Part shown: positions 20,083 through 27,968 of the stretch, in pieces
How the letters are laid out: every line of letters starts with the position of its first letter
How positions within the stretch are numbered: the first letter of the stretch is position 1
Assembly: GCA_021234155.1 (NCBI GenBank)
Contig: JAJEKV010000024.1
Location: forward strand, 11,382,913 to 11,446,912
Direction of reading: 5' to 3'
DNA: 64,000 bases
Source of the DNA: Isoetes taiwanensis
Lineage: Eukaryota; Streptophyta; Lycopodiopsida; Isoetales; Isoetaceae
Made by a program: the position numbers and the translations under genes
Notes under the pieces: generated by a model
Databases searched by the model: none
Told to the model about the DNA's origin: nothing
The model's input: only the letters and a program-made list of their open reading frames with translations

Positions 20083-20346
20083 TTATGTAGTATCTAGTTC
20101 GATCAGCTCATCAATTGCCTTCTCGAAATGATCATGCAAGACTTTCATCCTCCGTGACAATCCCAGGACTTCACTTGCTAATCCCATAGCTGCCCGGCGC
20201 TGCAGGCAGAATTCTCTGAGATGCTCCAAGTAGTGAAGTGGATACATAGGTGGTTCATATCCGGAATAGGCACCGCAGAACAATAGGCCCCGCAGAATTG
20301 GAATGCTTGAAGCCTCCCCGACCGCTAGGGTCTTCTTGTGGCCCAT
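20083..20346 (-). CDS. Hypothetical 87-residue ORF in the inserted DNA
   Basis: Minus-strand ORF starting MGHKKTLAVGEASSIP, with GLLFCGAYSGYEPPMYPLHY in the middle and a helical C terminus (KVLHDHFEKAIDELIELD). The upstream bases TTCTAATAG directly before the ATG could be a splice acceptor, so this may be a last exon. The composition is protein-like. No family is recognised. CACGC palindromes start 47 bp upstream (20394). Confidence 0.4.
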   Translation of the reverse strand: MGHKKTLAVGEASSIPILRGLLFCGAYSGYEPPMYPLHYLEHLREFCLQRRAAMGLASEVLGLSRRMKVLHDHFEKAIDELIELDTT

Positions 20347-20531
20347 CTATTAGAAGAAAGTCAAAATGTTAGTATTAACATGGAAAAGTGTAGCACGCCT
20401 AGCGTGTTACACTCAGATACATACTCGCCAGGCAAGACAAGAAACAGGCAGACAAGAAACAATATGGAGAAGAAAACAAATTACACGTCAGGCGTGTAAC
20501 AGCCCGCAACCCTTGGGCACGGAAAAGGACT

Positions 20532-20625
20532 ACACGCCCAGCGTGTGATGGCTAAGGGATTTGGATGAAAAATATGCACGCCCAGCGTGTGATGGCTAAG
20601 GGGTTAGGATGAAAGAACTGGAGGC
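20532..20625. repeat. 44-bp tandem repeat with palindromes
   Basis: Two direct copies of about 44 bp start at 20533 and 20577. Each contains CGCCCAGCGTGTGATGGCTA followed by AGGGRTTNGGATGAAA. Confidence 0.8.
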
Positions 20626-20753
20626 TAAGCTAAACTAAAAGATTATAGTAGCCTTGTTTTTTCGTGAGATTTAAGACACGTCTAAAAACTCTCTAACCAT
20701 TCCTAATAGATAATAGAAACTAGAGTTGACATATATACAATGCATCAAGCTTG

Positions 20754-20915
20754 CTACAGCATGTTTGCTTCAAGGCAAATACTGCAAATATTCACTTGAA
20801 ACAAAAAGAAGCAGATGATGTCATAGAAAGCTATTCCTGCTTTCATGAACATCATCTGGTTCCATTGTCTCGACTGAATCCTGCAGTATTTGTTCTAAAA
20901 ATAAACCTGCTGTAG
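20754..20915. ncRNA. Long foldback 1, microRNA-precursor-like
   Basis: 162 nt fold into one long imperfect stem. CTACAGCA pairs with TGCTGTAG at the ends. CAAATACTGCA on the left pairs with TGCAGTATTTG on the right. Near the loop CAGATGATGT..GAAAGC pairs with GCTTTC..ACATCATCTG (3' arm 20839-20858). Length, bulges and arm conservation with foldback 2 fit a plant MIRNA or small-RNA hairpin. No known microRNA was recognised. The strand of transcription is unknown. Confidence 0.5.
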
Positions 20916-21000
20916 ACATGCATTTCCAAATCAGAAATAAGTCTGTTTATAGAAATAAAGTCTTTAAAAAGTTTGAAGACATGAAAACTATTCATGCACG

Positions 21001-21160
21001 CTACAGCATTCATTCAAGAACAAAAAGCAAGGACTTATTCGAGCCAGAAGGAAAGCAGATGAAATTTATGAGAAGCTAATCTTGCTTCCATAAACATCAT
21101 CTGCTTTCCTTCTGGCTCGATTAAGATCCCTGGCTTTTTCTTCTTGAAATAAACTTGTAG
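21001..21160. ncRNA. Long foldback 2, microRNA-precursor-like
   Basis: 160 nt, related to foldback 1 and 85 bp after it. 21040-21062 pairs perfectly over 23 bases with 21097-21119. The stem continues inward (GAAGC with GCTTC around a short loop) and outward (CAAGAACAAAAAGC with GCTTTTTCTTCTTG, allowing mismatches) to CTACAG and CTTGTAG. The 3' arm 21084-21103 (GCTTCCATAAACATCATCTG) matches that of foldback 1 at 18 of 20 bases. Confidence 0.55.
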
Positions 21161-21426
21161 AAACATCTAACCTGTAGAAACCTTTGTAGACAGTCGGGTT
21201 TGATTACTTATGTAGCCTGAAAGTCGAGTTTGATGACTTATTACGAACGAACGAAGCCTGCTTCGGAACGACTCAAAGTTGTTAGGCGGCGACGGATTGC
21301 CGAGGGTCGGAAAGAAGCGGGAGCAGAATTTTTGGAGCGTGAATACGGTTTATATAGGCACAATTAGAAATCTAGGGCAAAATTAATTCGTGCAAATTCT
21401 TAATTACCTGAACACACGCCAGGCGT

Positions 21427-21841
21427 ACGATATACTCGACAGGTATAGTATCTAGGGAATATATGGTGAATATTGCATTTAAGGCATTTAGTATTTACGG
21501 TTGCTTTTTATATACTGCCAAAAAGATACTTTTTATGTCTTTTCTCACTTTTGATCATTTAATATTTAAATATGTTTTGGATTTCATTTCCTCGATTTCT
21601 ATGTCCACATAAAGTGTGTAACAGGCTTTATAAAATTATCACAATTGCTTGGATATTTCTGGTTTTAACTAATTTCGTCCTTTCCCATTTTTATTAATGT
21701 AAGTAAATTAGGCATTTTACCAAGGATTTTCCTGTTTTATACATGTTTCGTTTTAACTCTTTTTATGCCATAAATGTACGTATTTTGCATATGATATTCA
21801 CATACTCTTTGGTAACTTACTAAAAATGGTGTAATTTCTCT
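21427..21841. other. AT-rich stretch before element B
   Basis: About 410 bp of AT-rich sequence with no gene. It ends in a pyrimidine-rich tract and CTCTAG, which would serve as a splice acceptor for the segment that follows. Confidence 0.4.
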
Positions 21842-21957
21842 AGGACTCATTGTACTAGCAGATCCTGGGCAAGCTGTTAATGATGAAAGGCTAGGGGCAA
21901 TTTCAATGTTGGAAGACAACTGGAGAGGTAAGGGAATGTTTTGGTTGTGTCAAGCAA

Positions 21958-22485
21958 TTGGAGGTTCCTTGCATCATGCCATGGCCTATGAATATTGTTC
22001 AGTTTGTGGAGGATTACCTTTTTCCAGAGCCAGAGGTTGTTGGGGATAATGATTGTCTTGATCCTGATCCATTGGCAGTGGGTACCCTGAACCTAGGCAA
22101 ACGGGGAGAAGTATCAGTTGTCAGACATTATCCTAGCAAGAGAGCCAAGTTGATTAGTGATACAACACCTGAGACTATGTTGAAGGTTAGGGGCTTACAT
22201 TGTTGTTGGGCTAGTTGTATGCAATTCTTTACAATAGAACAATTGGTGGAAGCAAGAGCCACTATTCAAGAGTATACTGTTGATGAAAGAAGGACCTACA
22301 TGTACTCAATTTTCGAGCATGCACTTCAGGATGAAAGAGGTCCAAACAATAAAAGATACCCTTTGCTAGGCAAATGGATATGTAAAAAAGCATGGCGGAG
22401 TATCCATGCAATTCCAGATTCATCATGGTACAATTACAAAAAAAAGCAAAAGTGTAGGGACAAGGATTGCTTTGCATGGAAATAA
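21958..22485 (+). CDS. Element B N-terminal ORF with Cys motif
   Basis: 175 codons. The ATG at 21958 is internal, since the frame opens upstream (CFGCVKQLE). Residues 24-40 are acidic (PEPEVVGDNDCLDPDPL). Residues 81-117 hold HCCWASCMQFF and YTVDERRTYM, matching element A. YPLLGKWICKKAW (134-146) and a Cys/Lys tail (KQKCRDKDCFAWK) follow. The stop TAA at 22483 comes just before HGNNGLLRPTAR in the next frame, so this is a frameshift and not the natural end. Confidence 0.55.
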   Translation: MEVPCIMPWPMNIVQFVEDYLFPEPEVVGDNDCLDPDPLAVGTLNLGKRGEVSVVRHYPSKRAKLISDTTPETMLKVRGLHCCWASCMQFFTIEQLVEARATIQEYTVDERRTYMYSIFEHALQDERGPNNKRYPLLGKWICKKAWRSIHAIPDSSWYNYKKKQKCRDKDCFAWK

Positions 22486-22561
22486 TGGCTTGTTGAGACC
22501 AACCGCTAGGACATTGGTCATGAGGGGGAGATATTTGAAAAATATATTGAGTTCAATGCAG

Positions 22562-22810
22562 AGTGTATGCCACACAAAAGCAAAAGGGATGAGAAGAGAA
22601 CACCAGTTGTTGAGAAAAGGTTACCATCACATTGTACTCAAAAAAGTATTTTGGAGGAAGTGAATTCTGAACTTCGAGAATTGGAAATTCCTCCAATATC
22701 CCAACCTAGCTTTAGTAGGCTATGGAAGAAGCATTTCAATCATGTGACCATAGCAACTTCAAACAACTTTGCAACCAGAGTCAAAGGGCTAGGATCTAGT
22801 GCACAGGTTG
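22562..22810 (+). pseudogene. Element B central fragment
   Basis: Reads MPHKSKRDEKRTPVVEKRL, then ILEEVNSELRELEIPPIS, QPSFSRLWKKHFNHVTIATS. The last part aligns with the DIFHEY..KNEFGLVKIPRKH segment of element A. It ends in a run without further similarity. 22810-23100 carries no recognisable part of the gene. Confidence 0.5.
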
Positions 22811-23123
22811 GACCTTCACGTGCTAGAGCTCAAGATCTGCCTAGAAGGCTCCAAGGGGGGTTCACCTTAATATCCCGTATGAACCATCTGAGTGTAAGAA
22901 GTGGGTTTTTTTTAGACTTTTTTCGTACGAAAATATATGGAGAGGGGTGTCTTTTTATCACATTTCACACCTTTCTGAGCCCGTATATTTCCTACATGGG
23001 CATTTTTCAAGATTTGATGAATCGTATACTATGGGGTTTTTTGCTACCCTAGGAACGCAGATGGCATATCCGTATTGTATATAGGTGAATCCCCCGGGGA
23101 AGGCTCCTTGTGCAACCCGATAA

Positions 23124-23534
23124 TTGTGCTTGGGGTTTTTGATGCCCGGGCATACCCATGAGGATGTGGATGCATTTTTTGGCAAGTATAGTTGTGTAAT
23201 CGGCAAAGACTACTCCAAACCCTATCGGCTCTCTCGTAAAAGAGTGCCTGATTGGAAGAGTTTTGTGGATGGTTATACCTTGGATCTTGAAGCTCATTCT
23301 AGGCCTCTTCAATTCACCACTTTCTGGGTGGGAGATGGGATTCCAATATTTCAATGGAAGACGAGACCTTCAGAGGAAGAGTGGAGAGGAGGGGAGGAAA
23401 TATGGCATAGGGATGAGAATGGCAAGCCTATGATGCCTCCAGGTAGAAATGTGAGGATTACAATACCTCAAGAGACAAGGAAGAAGGCTATGATATCTTT
23501 GGGGTTGCTTGAAGAAACTGAAAGAATTATGTAA
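23124..23534 (+). CDS. Element B C-terminal part with GHTHEDVD
   Basis: 136 codons containing GFLMPGHTHEDVDAFFGKYS (GHTH at 9-12, Asp 14 and 16), RKRVPDWKSFVDGYTLDLEA, a Trp-rich stretch (PSEEEWRGGEEIWHRDENG) and a C terminus ending GLLEETERIM. The ATG is not the real start: the frame is joined to VQPDNCA upstream by a deletion. The GHTH-D motif is the strongest link to element A. The acidic C-terminal tail of element A is absent. Confidence 0.55.
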   Translation: MCLGFLMPGHTHEDVDAFFGKYSCVIGKDYSKPYRLSRKRVPDWKSFVDGYTLDLEAHSRPLQFTTFWVGDGIPIFQWKTRPSEEEWRGGEEIWHRDENGKPMMPPGRNVRITIPQETRKKAMISLGLLEETERIM

Positions 23535-23705
23535 ATTTTCTTCTTCACGTCTTTTGCAATGTGTGTTATTTTGTCAAGTATTGGCTTTTTTGTGAATTAT
23601 ATGAAATTACATTTGCATACTTTTTGGGTGAAACGGGTAAATTTTTATATGCTACTAAAAAGGCACACTTTGAAAACACTCCAAAAATTACGACATATTC
23701 TAAAT

Positions 23706-24260
23706 TTATTTGAATGATGGTTTAACTTCCCATTTGGCGTTAGGGACTTCAAGAGGCTCCAAAACGCCTGGCACATGCAATTGCTCTGCTTTAGTCTGTT
23801 GACACAACTGACATTGCCGGATGTACTGAGCAATGTGCTTCTTCATACCTGGCCAATAGTAGCTAGATCTGATCTTAAAATAAGTTTTCATGAACCCTGC
23901 ATGTCCAGCAATCGGGCTATTGTGTGTATCATGCAATATCAATCTTCGTACTCCCGATGTTTCAGGGACACACAACTTATCTTTATAATAGAGAAGGTTA
24001 CCTTCCTTTTTAAAGTGACGGTACTCCTCCCGTTCTTTATCTGTTCTTGCTTCCTTGGTCAGGCTTTTCCATATAGATGCAAACTCAGGGTCTGTTGGTG
24101 TGGTCTGCTCAATGTCCTTGCCAAATTCACTGGTAAGGGTAGAGATGGCATTACAATGAGTCCTGGTGAGGATAGGGTTGCGTGACAATGCATCAGCAAC
24201 TACATTATGCTTGCCTGGCTTATACACCACCTCAAAATCATACTCCTCTAGAAATTCCAT
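23706..24260 (-). pseudogene. RNase H end and integrase zinc-binding domain
   Basis: 184 codons. It starts in the RNase H C terminus (EEYDFEVVYKPGKHNVVADA, with the LSR that usually ends this domain), passes a linker, then gives the integrase N-terminal HHCC zinc domain: HDTHNSPIAGH, SSYYWPGMKKH and CQLCQQTKA. It stops at PNAKWEV, where the foreign insertion begins (last residues KPSFK are not integrase). The frame differs by indels at 24260-24330 from the RT ORF upstream. Confidence 0.85.
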
Positions 24261-24325
24261 CCATCGACGCCGGGCGAAGATTCAAATTTGGTGTAAAAGA
24301 TATATTGAGACTTTGGTGATCGATA

Positions 24326-25789
24326 TCAAGCGAAAAAAAGCGCCCGACCCAAAAGATAATGTCGCCAAATGCGTAAGGCACGGACGACAGCAAGTAATTC
24401 TTGGTCATGAGTTGGATAGCGTGTTTCTGCTTCATTCATCTTTGTAGAATCATACGCTATCACACGACCTTCTTGCATAAGTACTCCACCCGTGGCTATC
24501 TTACTAGCGTCCGTAGCAACCCATTTATCTTTCTGCGGATCTGGCAAAGTAAGCACTGGCGCCGAGGTTAAGGCATCCTTGAGCCTTTGAAATCCTGCCT
24601 GTACCTTGTCCTTCCAATGACTTGCCCAATCCTTTATCTTTTCATGCTTGAGGTCACTCAAGGGAGCTGCAATCTTGGCAAAGTCTTTAACAAATTTGCG
24701 ATAGTATCCGGCTAACCCTAAGAAACTGCGTACCTCAGACACATTGGTGGGAGCCGGCCAATCCTTTACAGCTTCTATCTTGGATGGGTCCGTGGCAATT
24801 CCATCTTCAGACACAATGTGTCCCAAATATTCGACCTTAGTGGTGGCAAACTTACACTTGGAAAATTTTGCAAATAATTGATGTCTGCGCAGCTTTTGCA
24901 AGGCAAGCCTAAGGTGCTGCACATGGTCTTCTAAGGTCTTGCTGTAAATAAGAATGTCATCGAAGAAAACAATGACAAATTCATCAAGATACTCCCGGAA
25001 GATATCATTCATTAGACGCATGAAAGTGGCCGGAGCATTGGTTAGACCAAAAGGCATAACCGTAAATTCATAATGGCCATACCGGGTCCGGAAAGCTGAC
25101 TTATGAATATCTTGTTCTTTAATTCTTATCTGGTGATAGCCGGACCGAAGATCGATTTTGGTAAAATACTTAGCTCCTTGGAGTTGGTCCATTAGGTCAT
25201 CAGCCCTTGGTAAAGCATACCGATTCTTGATGGTCTGTTTATTCAACTGGCGATAATCAATGCACATCCGCAGGGATCCATCTTTCTTCTTAACAAAGAG
25301 AATTGGTGCTCCAAAAGGTGACACACTAGGGCGGATAAATCCGAGCTGGAGGAGCTCCTGTAACTGCTTCTTAAGTTCCAACAATTCAGGTGGAGACATG
25401 CGGTAAGGTGCCTTACTGGTAGGCTTGGTACCCGGGGTGAGGGCAATCTCACACTCTACTCCCCTGAAGGGTGGTAACCGATTTAATCTCATCCGAAAAA
25501 GATCATGAAATTCACGCAACAAGGAAGCAATTTCGTCGGGTAACTGTAATATAGCTTGCGTGTGTTGATCATCTAGGTTCACTGAAGCGAGGATAGCAAA
25601 ACACAATATGTGACCTTTACGCAATGCTGACGGACAGACATGCTTTGCATTATAGGCTTCGTGGGTATACCTGTGACTGTTACGCGTGCACCATTGGCTG
25701 CATTGAAAGTAATCGCACGCTGCCTCACGATCAATATTGGCTTTTGCCGGGATAAAAATTCCATTCCAACAATGAGGTCGAAACGCCAA
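24326..25789 (-). CDS. Ty3/gypsy reverse transcriptase and RNase H
   Basis: 487-codon ORF. Residues 112-290 are reverse transcriptase: [60 protein letters not shown] and the active site [11 protein letters not shown] (catalytic Asp pair 277-278). [11 protein letters not shown] and [11 protein letters not shown] follow. RNase H starts at about 420 (WVATDASK, Asp 427). The first 55 residues are out of frame: the true upstream frame runs through 25579-25881. The RNase H end is frameshifted at 24326. It copies element RNA into DNA. Confidence 0.9.
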   Translation of the reverse strand: MAFRPHCWNGIFIPAKANIDREAACDYFQCSQWCTRNSHRYTHEAYNAKHVCPSALRKGHILCFAILASVNLDDQHTQAILQLPDEIASLLREFHDLFRMRLNRLPPFRGVECEIALTPGTKPTSKAPYRMSPPELLELKKQLQELLQLGFIRPSVSPFGAPILFVKKKDGSLRMCIDYRQLNKQTIKNRYALPRADDLMDQLQGAKYFTKIDLRSGYHQIRIKEQDIHKSAFRTRYGHYEFTVMPFGLTNAPATFMRLMNDIFREYLDEFVIVFFDDILIYSKTLEDHVQHLRLALQKLRRHQLFAKFSKCKFATTKVEYLGHIVSEDGIATDPSKIEAVKDWPAPTNVSEVRSFLGLAGYYRKFVKDFAKIAAPLSDLKHEKIKDWASHWKDKVQAGFQRLKDALTSAPVLTLPDPQKDKWVATDASKIATGGVLMQEGRVIAYDSTKMNEAETRYPTHDQELLAVVRALRIWRHYLLGRALFFA

Positions 25790-25813
25790 TATCCATAAGT
25801 TTTGCTCCCCCAG
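25579..25813 (-). pseudogene. Protease to reverse transcriptase linker, shifted frame
   Basis: Between the gag-protease ORF and the RT ORF the continuing sequence lies in a third frame: [19 protein letters not shown], then [16 protein letters not shown]. The first is the usual C-terminal part of a retropepsin (G-GMEFL). Two indels, near 25810 and 25620, separate it from its neighbours. Confidence 0.7.
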
Positions 25814-27265
25814 CTATATAGGGCATCCGAAACGGATGTCCAATGTGACCCTTTTACCCAAAGTTTGCCGCTTAGCACCACTTGCCAATGTGACTGTGCG
25901 TGGCCTAGACTTTACCACTGGAAGCTTGAAAAATGAGGCTAAACGGAATGAAGCAAAGTTATGTGTGCTGCCGGTGTCTATAAGTACCATAATGGGCTTA
26001 CTTTCTATCTGACCGACTGCAGTGATAACTGATGGTTGACTCTCTGGGTTATCAGTGTCTATTGCAGCAAAGATATAGGACTCACCTTGAATGAAGTCTG
26101 GAGCGTCCGAGTCATCTCCTGCTCCAGCAGGGTCGTCCCATTCAACTTCAGCAAGAGCTGCTTGTACAGCCTGAGTAACATAAGGGCAGTGTTGCATGAG
26201 ATGTCCAGGTCGGAAACATCGATAACATGCCTTATCCTTACAGAGCTGCTCACGGGCATCAGGAGGTATGGATTGAAGAAGCTGCTTCGCCGCTGCTGGG
26301 AAGTTTGGTGTCTTCTCTGGTGTCTGGAAAGTAACTTTCTTATCATTTCGCGGGTAAACTGTTGCTGAAGGCCCCGGGCTTGGGGAATGACCCTTATATG
26401 AAGAATAAGGTCGATTGTTCCCACCGCTTTTCTCCCAATCGTAATTAGGGCGCTGGTAAGAACCCTTCGGGGTATCCTCCTCAAGGCTAAGAGCCTTGGC
26501 TTCAGCCTGTGCCACGGTCTTAGGGTCTATAGCACGCACCATCTTCTTAAGTGAAGGGGAGAGTCCTTCAATGTAGCCTTCGACTGCCCGTCGTTCAGAG
26601 ATACCCGGGACATACAATCGGAGACGCATAAACTCATCAGTATAATCCTGGACCGACATTTGCTTCTGCTCCAGCCGGTAAAAAGTCTGTATCTGTTGGC
26701 ATCGATGGGCTCGGGGAACATAATGTTTCTTGAAAGCTTTGGCAAACTTCTTAAATCGGCATTTAAAGCGGTTAATGCCATGAGCTTTGGCATAGCCTTT
26801 CCACCATATCCTAGCCGACCCGGTGAGGTTGGTGGTAGCCACCTTTCCTGTATCCTTTTCAGTCATTCCATACGATTGCCCAAATTCCTCCATCTCGTCT
26901 AGCCAAGATTCTGCATCCACACCCAGTCTAGCTTTACCAGAAAATTGAGCTAGTTTCCTATTCTTCCAGATGCTGGTAATAGCAGAATCCACAGTCTTCC
27001 GATACCCTTTCTTCTTGGGCTTGGCATGGCCAGTATCGGAATCCGAGGTGTCGGAGGCATCTGATTCGGACTCTGAAGAAGAAGAAGAAGAAGTCTTATC
27101 ACGCCTGGCATGTACTACTGCTTTGGCTGCACCCAGAGGCGGTGCTTGATCAGGTGGAGGCATGATGGGCGGCGCTTGCTCGGGTCCACATTCAACTTCT
27201 AATGGAGGGTGATGTTGGACCAGACACGCTTGGAGCTGCGCAACTTGACGCTTCACAAGAGCCAA
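25814..27265 (-). CDS. Ty3/gypsy gag and aspartic protease
   Basis: 483-codon ORF. Residues 20-50 are Pro-rich and 56-90 Ser/Asp-rich then basic. Residues 100-260 are a gag capsid domain (WLDEMEEFGQSYG, GSARIWWKGYAK, YTDEFMRLR). The zinc knuckle CYRCFRPGHLMQHC is at 347-360 (C-x2-C-x4-H-x4-C). The retropepsin active site LIDTGSTHNF has its Asp at 430. The frame breaks after RFGCPI. Gag packages element RNA and the protease matures the polyprotein. The ATG lies about 700 bp from the 5' LTR. Confidence 0.9.
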   Translation of the reverse strand: MALVKRQVAQLQACLVQHHPPLEVECGPEQAPPIMPPPDQAPPLGAAKAVVHARRDKTSSSSSSESESDASDTSDSDTGHAKPKKKGYRKTVDSAITSIWKNRKLAQFSGKARLGVDAESWLDEMEEFGQSYGMTEKDTGKVATTNLTGSARIWWKGYAKAHGINRFKCRFKKFAKAFKKHYVPRAHRCQQIQTFYRLEQKQMSVQDYTDEFMRLRLYVPGISERRAVEGYIEGLSPSLKKMVRAIDPKTVAQAEAKALSLEEDTPKGSYQRPNYDWEKSGGNNRPYSSYKGHSPSPGPSATVYPRNDKKVTFQTPEKTPNFPAAAKQLLQSIPPDAREQLCKDKACYRCFRPGHLMQHCPYVTQAVQAALAEVEWDDPAGAGDDSDAPDFIQGESYIFAAIDTDNPESQPSVITAVGQIESKPIMVLIDTGSTHNFASFRLASFFKLPVVKSRPRTVTLASGAKRQTLGKRVTLDIRFGCPI

Positions 27266-27445
27266 TTCTTACTCAGGTGTAAGGCGACCCACGTCTCCTG
27301 TGTTATTGGAAGATGGATTATGATTACCATCTAAAGATCAATATAACGCATGTAAAACTTCTCAGAATAGGCACGAATGCATTTAACCAAAGCAACACAG
27401 TGTTACATCAAAACAGAGAAGCTAAATTCGCGCGAAATAAAATTT

Positions 27446-27910
27446 CGGCGCTCTGGTGATCTTCGAGCTTTATTTTCAAAAGTTAAGGCGCCAAAATAAC
27501 GAGAGCGCCGATTTCGGATTTTGACTCGATGAAGAGGTCCCCTAAGCTAATTTGAGGGTGCTGAATCCAATGGAGCAAGAATCAGGTCAATCCGAGCTAC
27601 CTAAAGAAAGTTATGGCCATTCTAAATTTTCGGCGCTCTGGTGATTTTCGAGTCTTAATTTTAAATTCTATGACATCAAAATGATGAGAGCGCCGATTTC
27701 AGTTTTTGACCTAATGAAGAAGTTCCCTAAGCTAATTTGAGGATGCTGGATCCAATGGAACTAAAATCAGGTCGATCTGAGCTATCTAGAAAAAGTTAGG
27801 GCCATTTAAAATTTTCGGCGCTCTGATGATTTCTGGGTCTTAATTTCAAGTTCTAGAGCACCAAAATAATGAGAGAGCCAATTTTAGGGTTTCTAGGAGA
27901 TGAGTTATTC
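27446..27910 (-). repeat. 185-bp tandem repeats in the leader of the Ty3/gypsy element
   Basis: CGGCGCTCTGGTGAT-like starts recur at 27446, 27631 and 27816, a period of 185 bp. Each unit includes TAAGCTAATTTGAGG and GAGCTANCTA. The 10.7-kb element has a related repeat at 42093-42780. The function is unknown. Packaging or dimerisation signals are often in this part of a retroelement. Confidence 0.8.
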
Positions 27911-27955
27911 TAGGCTAATTTCTGGCCAGTGCAAGGTCTGGTGTCCCAAAACCAT

Positions 27956-27967
27956 GCTCTGATACCA
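27956..27967 (-). other. Primer binding site (initiator tRNA-Met)
   Basis: TGGTATCAGAGC on the minus strand, one base from the 5' LTR. It is complementary to the 3' end of plant initiator tRNA-Met, the usual primer of this class. Confidence 0.95.
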
Positions 27968-27968
27968 C

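Larger units (their letters stand above)
16897..21426. repeat. Dispersed CACGC-NNN-GCGTG palindromes
   Basis: Outside the 87-bp array, the same palindrome with varied flanks occurs at 16897-16907, 17857-17871, 17891-17911 (arms AATTCACGC and GCGTGAATT), 18009-18025, 20394-20406, 20481-20499 (imperfect), 20532-20546, 20577-20589 and 21416-21426. The 3-base centre varies (CAG, TTG, TTA, CTA, CCA), while CACGC and GCGTG are kept and the outer bases covary. That is the expected signature of a protein-binding palindrome or a short foldback. Confidence 0.85.
21842..23534 (+). pseudogene. Element B: second DUF7869-type gene, decayed
   Basis: From 21845 the plus strand reads DPGQAVNDERLGAISMLEDN, the ORF 21958-22485, a shifted frame 22562-22800, then 23124-23534. 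The order of motifs matches element A: Cys motif, FSRLWKKHF segment, a degenerate Asp-Asn motif (VQPDNCA, about 23112) and GHTHEDVD. The region between the Asp-Asn motif and GHTH, present in element A, is deleted here. Its N-terminal part also matches the duplicated 2.2-kb units. Confidence 0.6.
16141..23724. mobile_element. 7.6-kb insertion inside the integrase gene
   Basis: The minus-strand integrase stops matching just upstream of the codons for GYDALL (about 16140). On the other side it stops after PNAKWEV (about 23724). About 13 residues are missing between the two. The inserted DNA holds a decayed minus-strand ORF, an 87-bp array, CACGC palindromes, an acidic ORF, two foldbacks and element B. 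No target duplication or inverted ends were identified. One large transposon, several nested ones, or a rearrangement are all possible. Confidence 0.6.

Noticed and set aside
16141-23724. CACTA or Helitron classification of the insert
   Set aside because: Subterminal-repeat-like palindromes suggested CACTA, but no CACTA ends were found. No TC start and CTRR end with hairpin were found for a Helitron.
24166-26902. Plus-strand ORFs across gag-pol
   Set aside because: Shadows of the minus-strand retrotransposon genes.
27099-27112. CACGCCTGGCATG resembling the palindrome swarm, inside gag
   Set aside because: Only one imperfect copy within coding sequence. Taken as chance.
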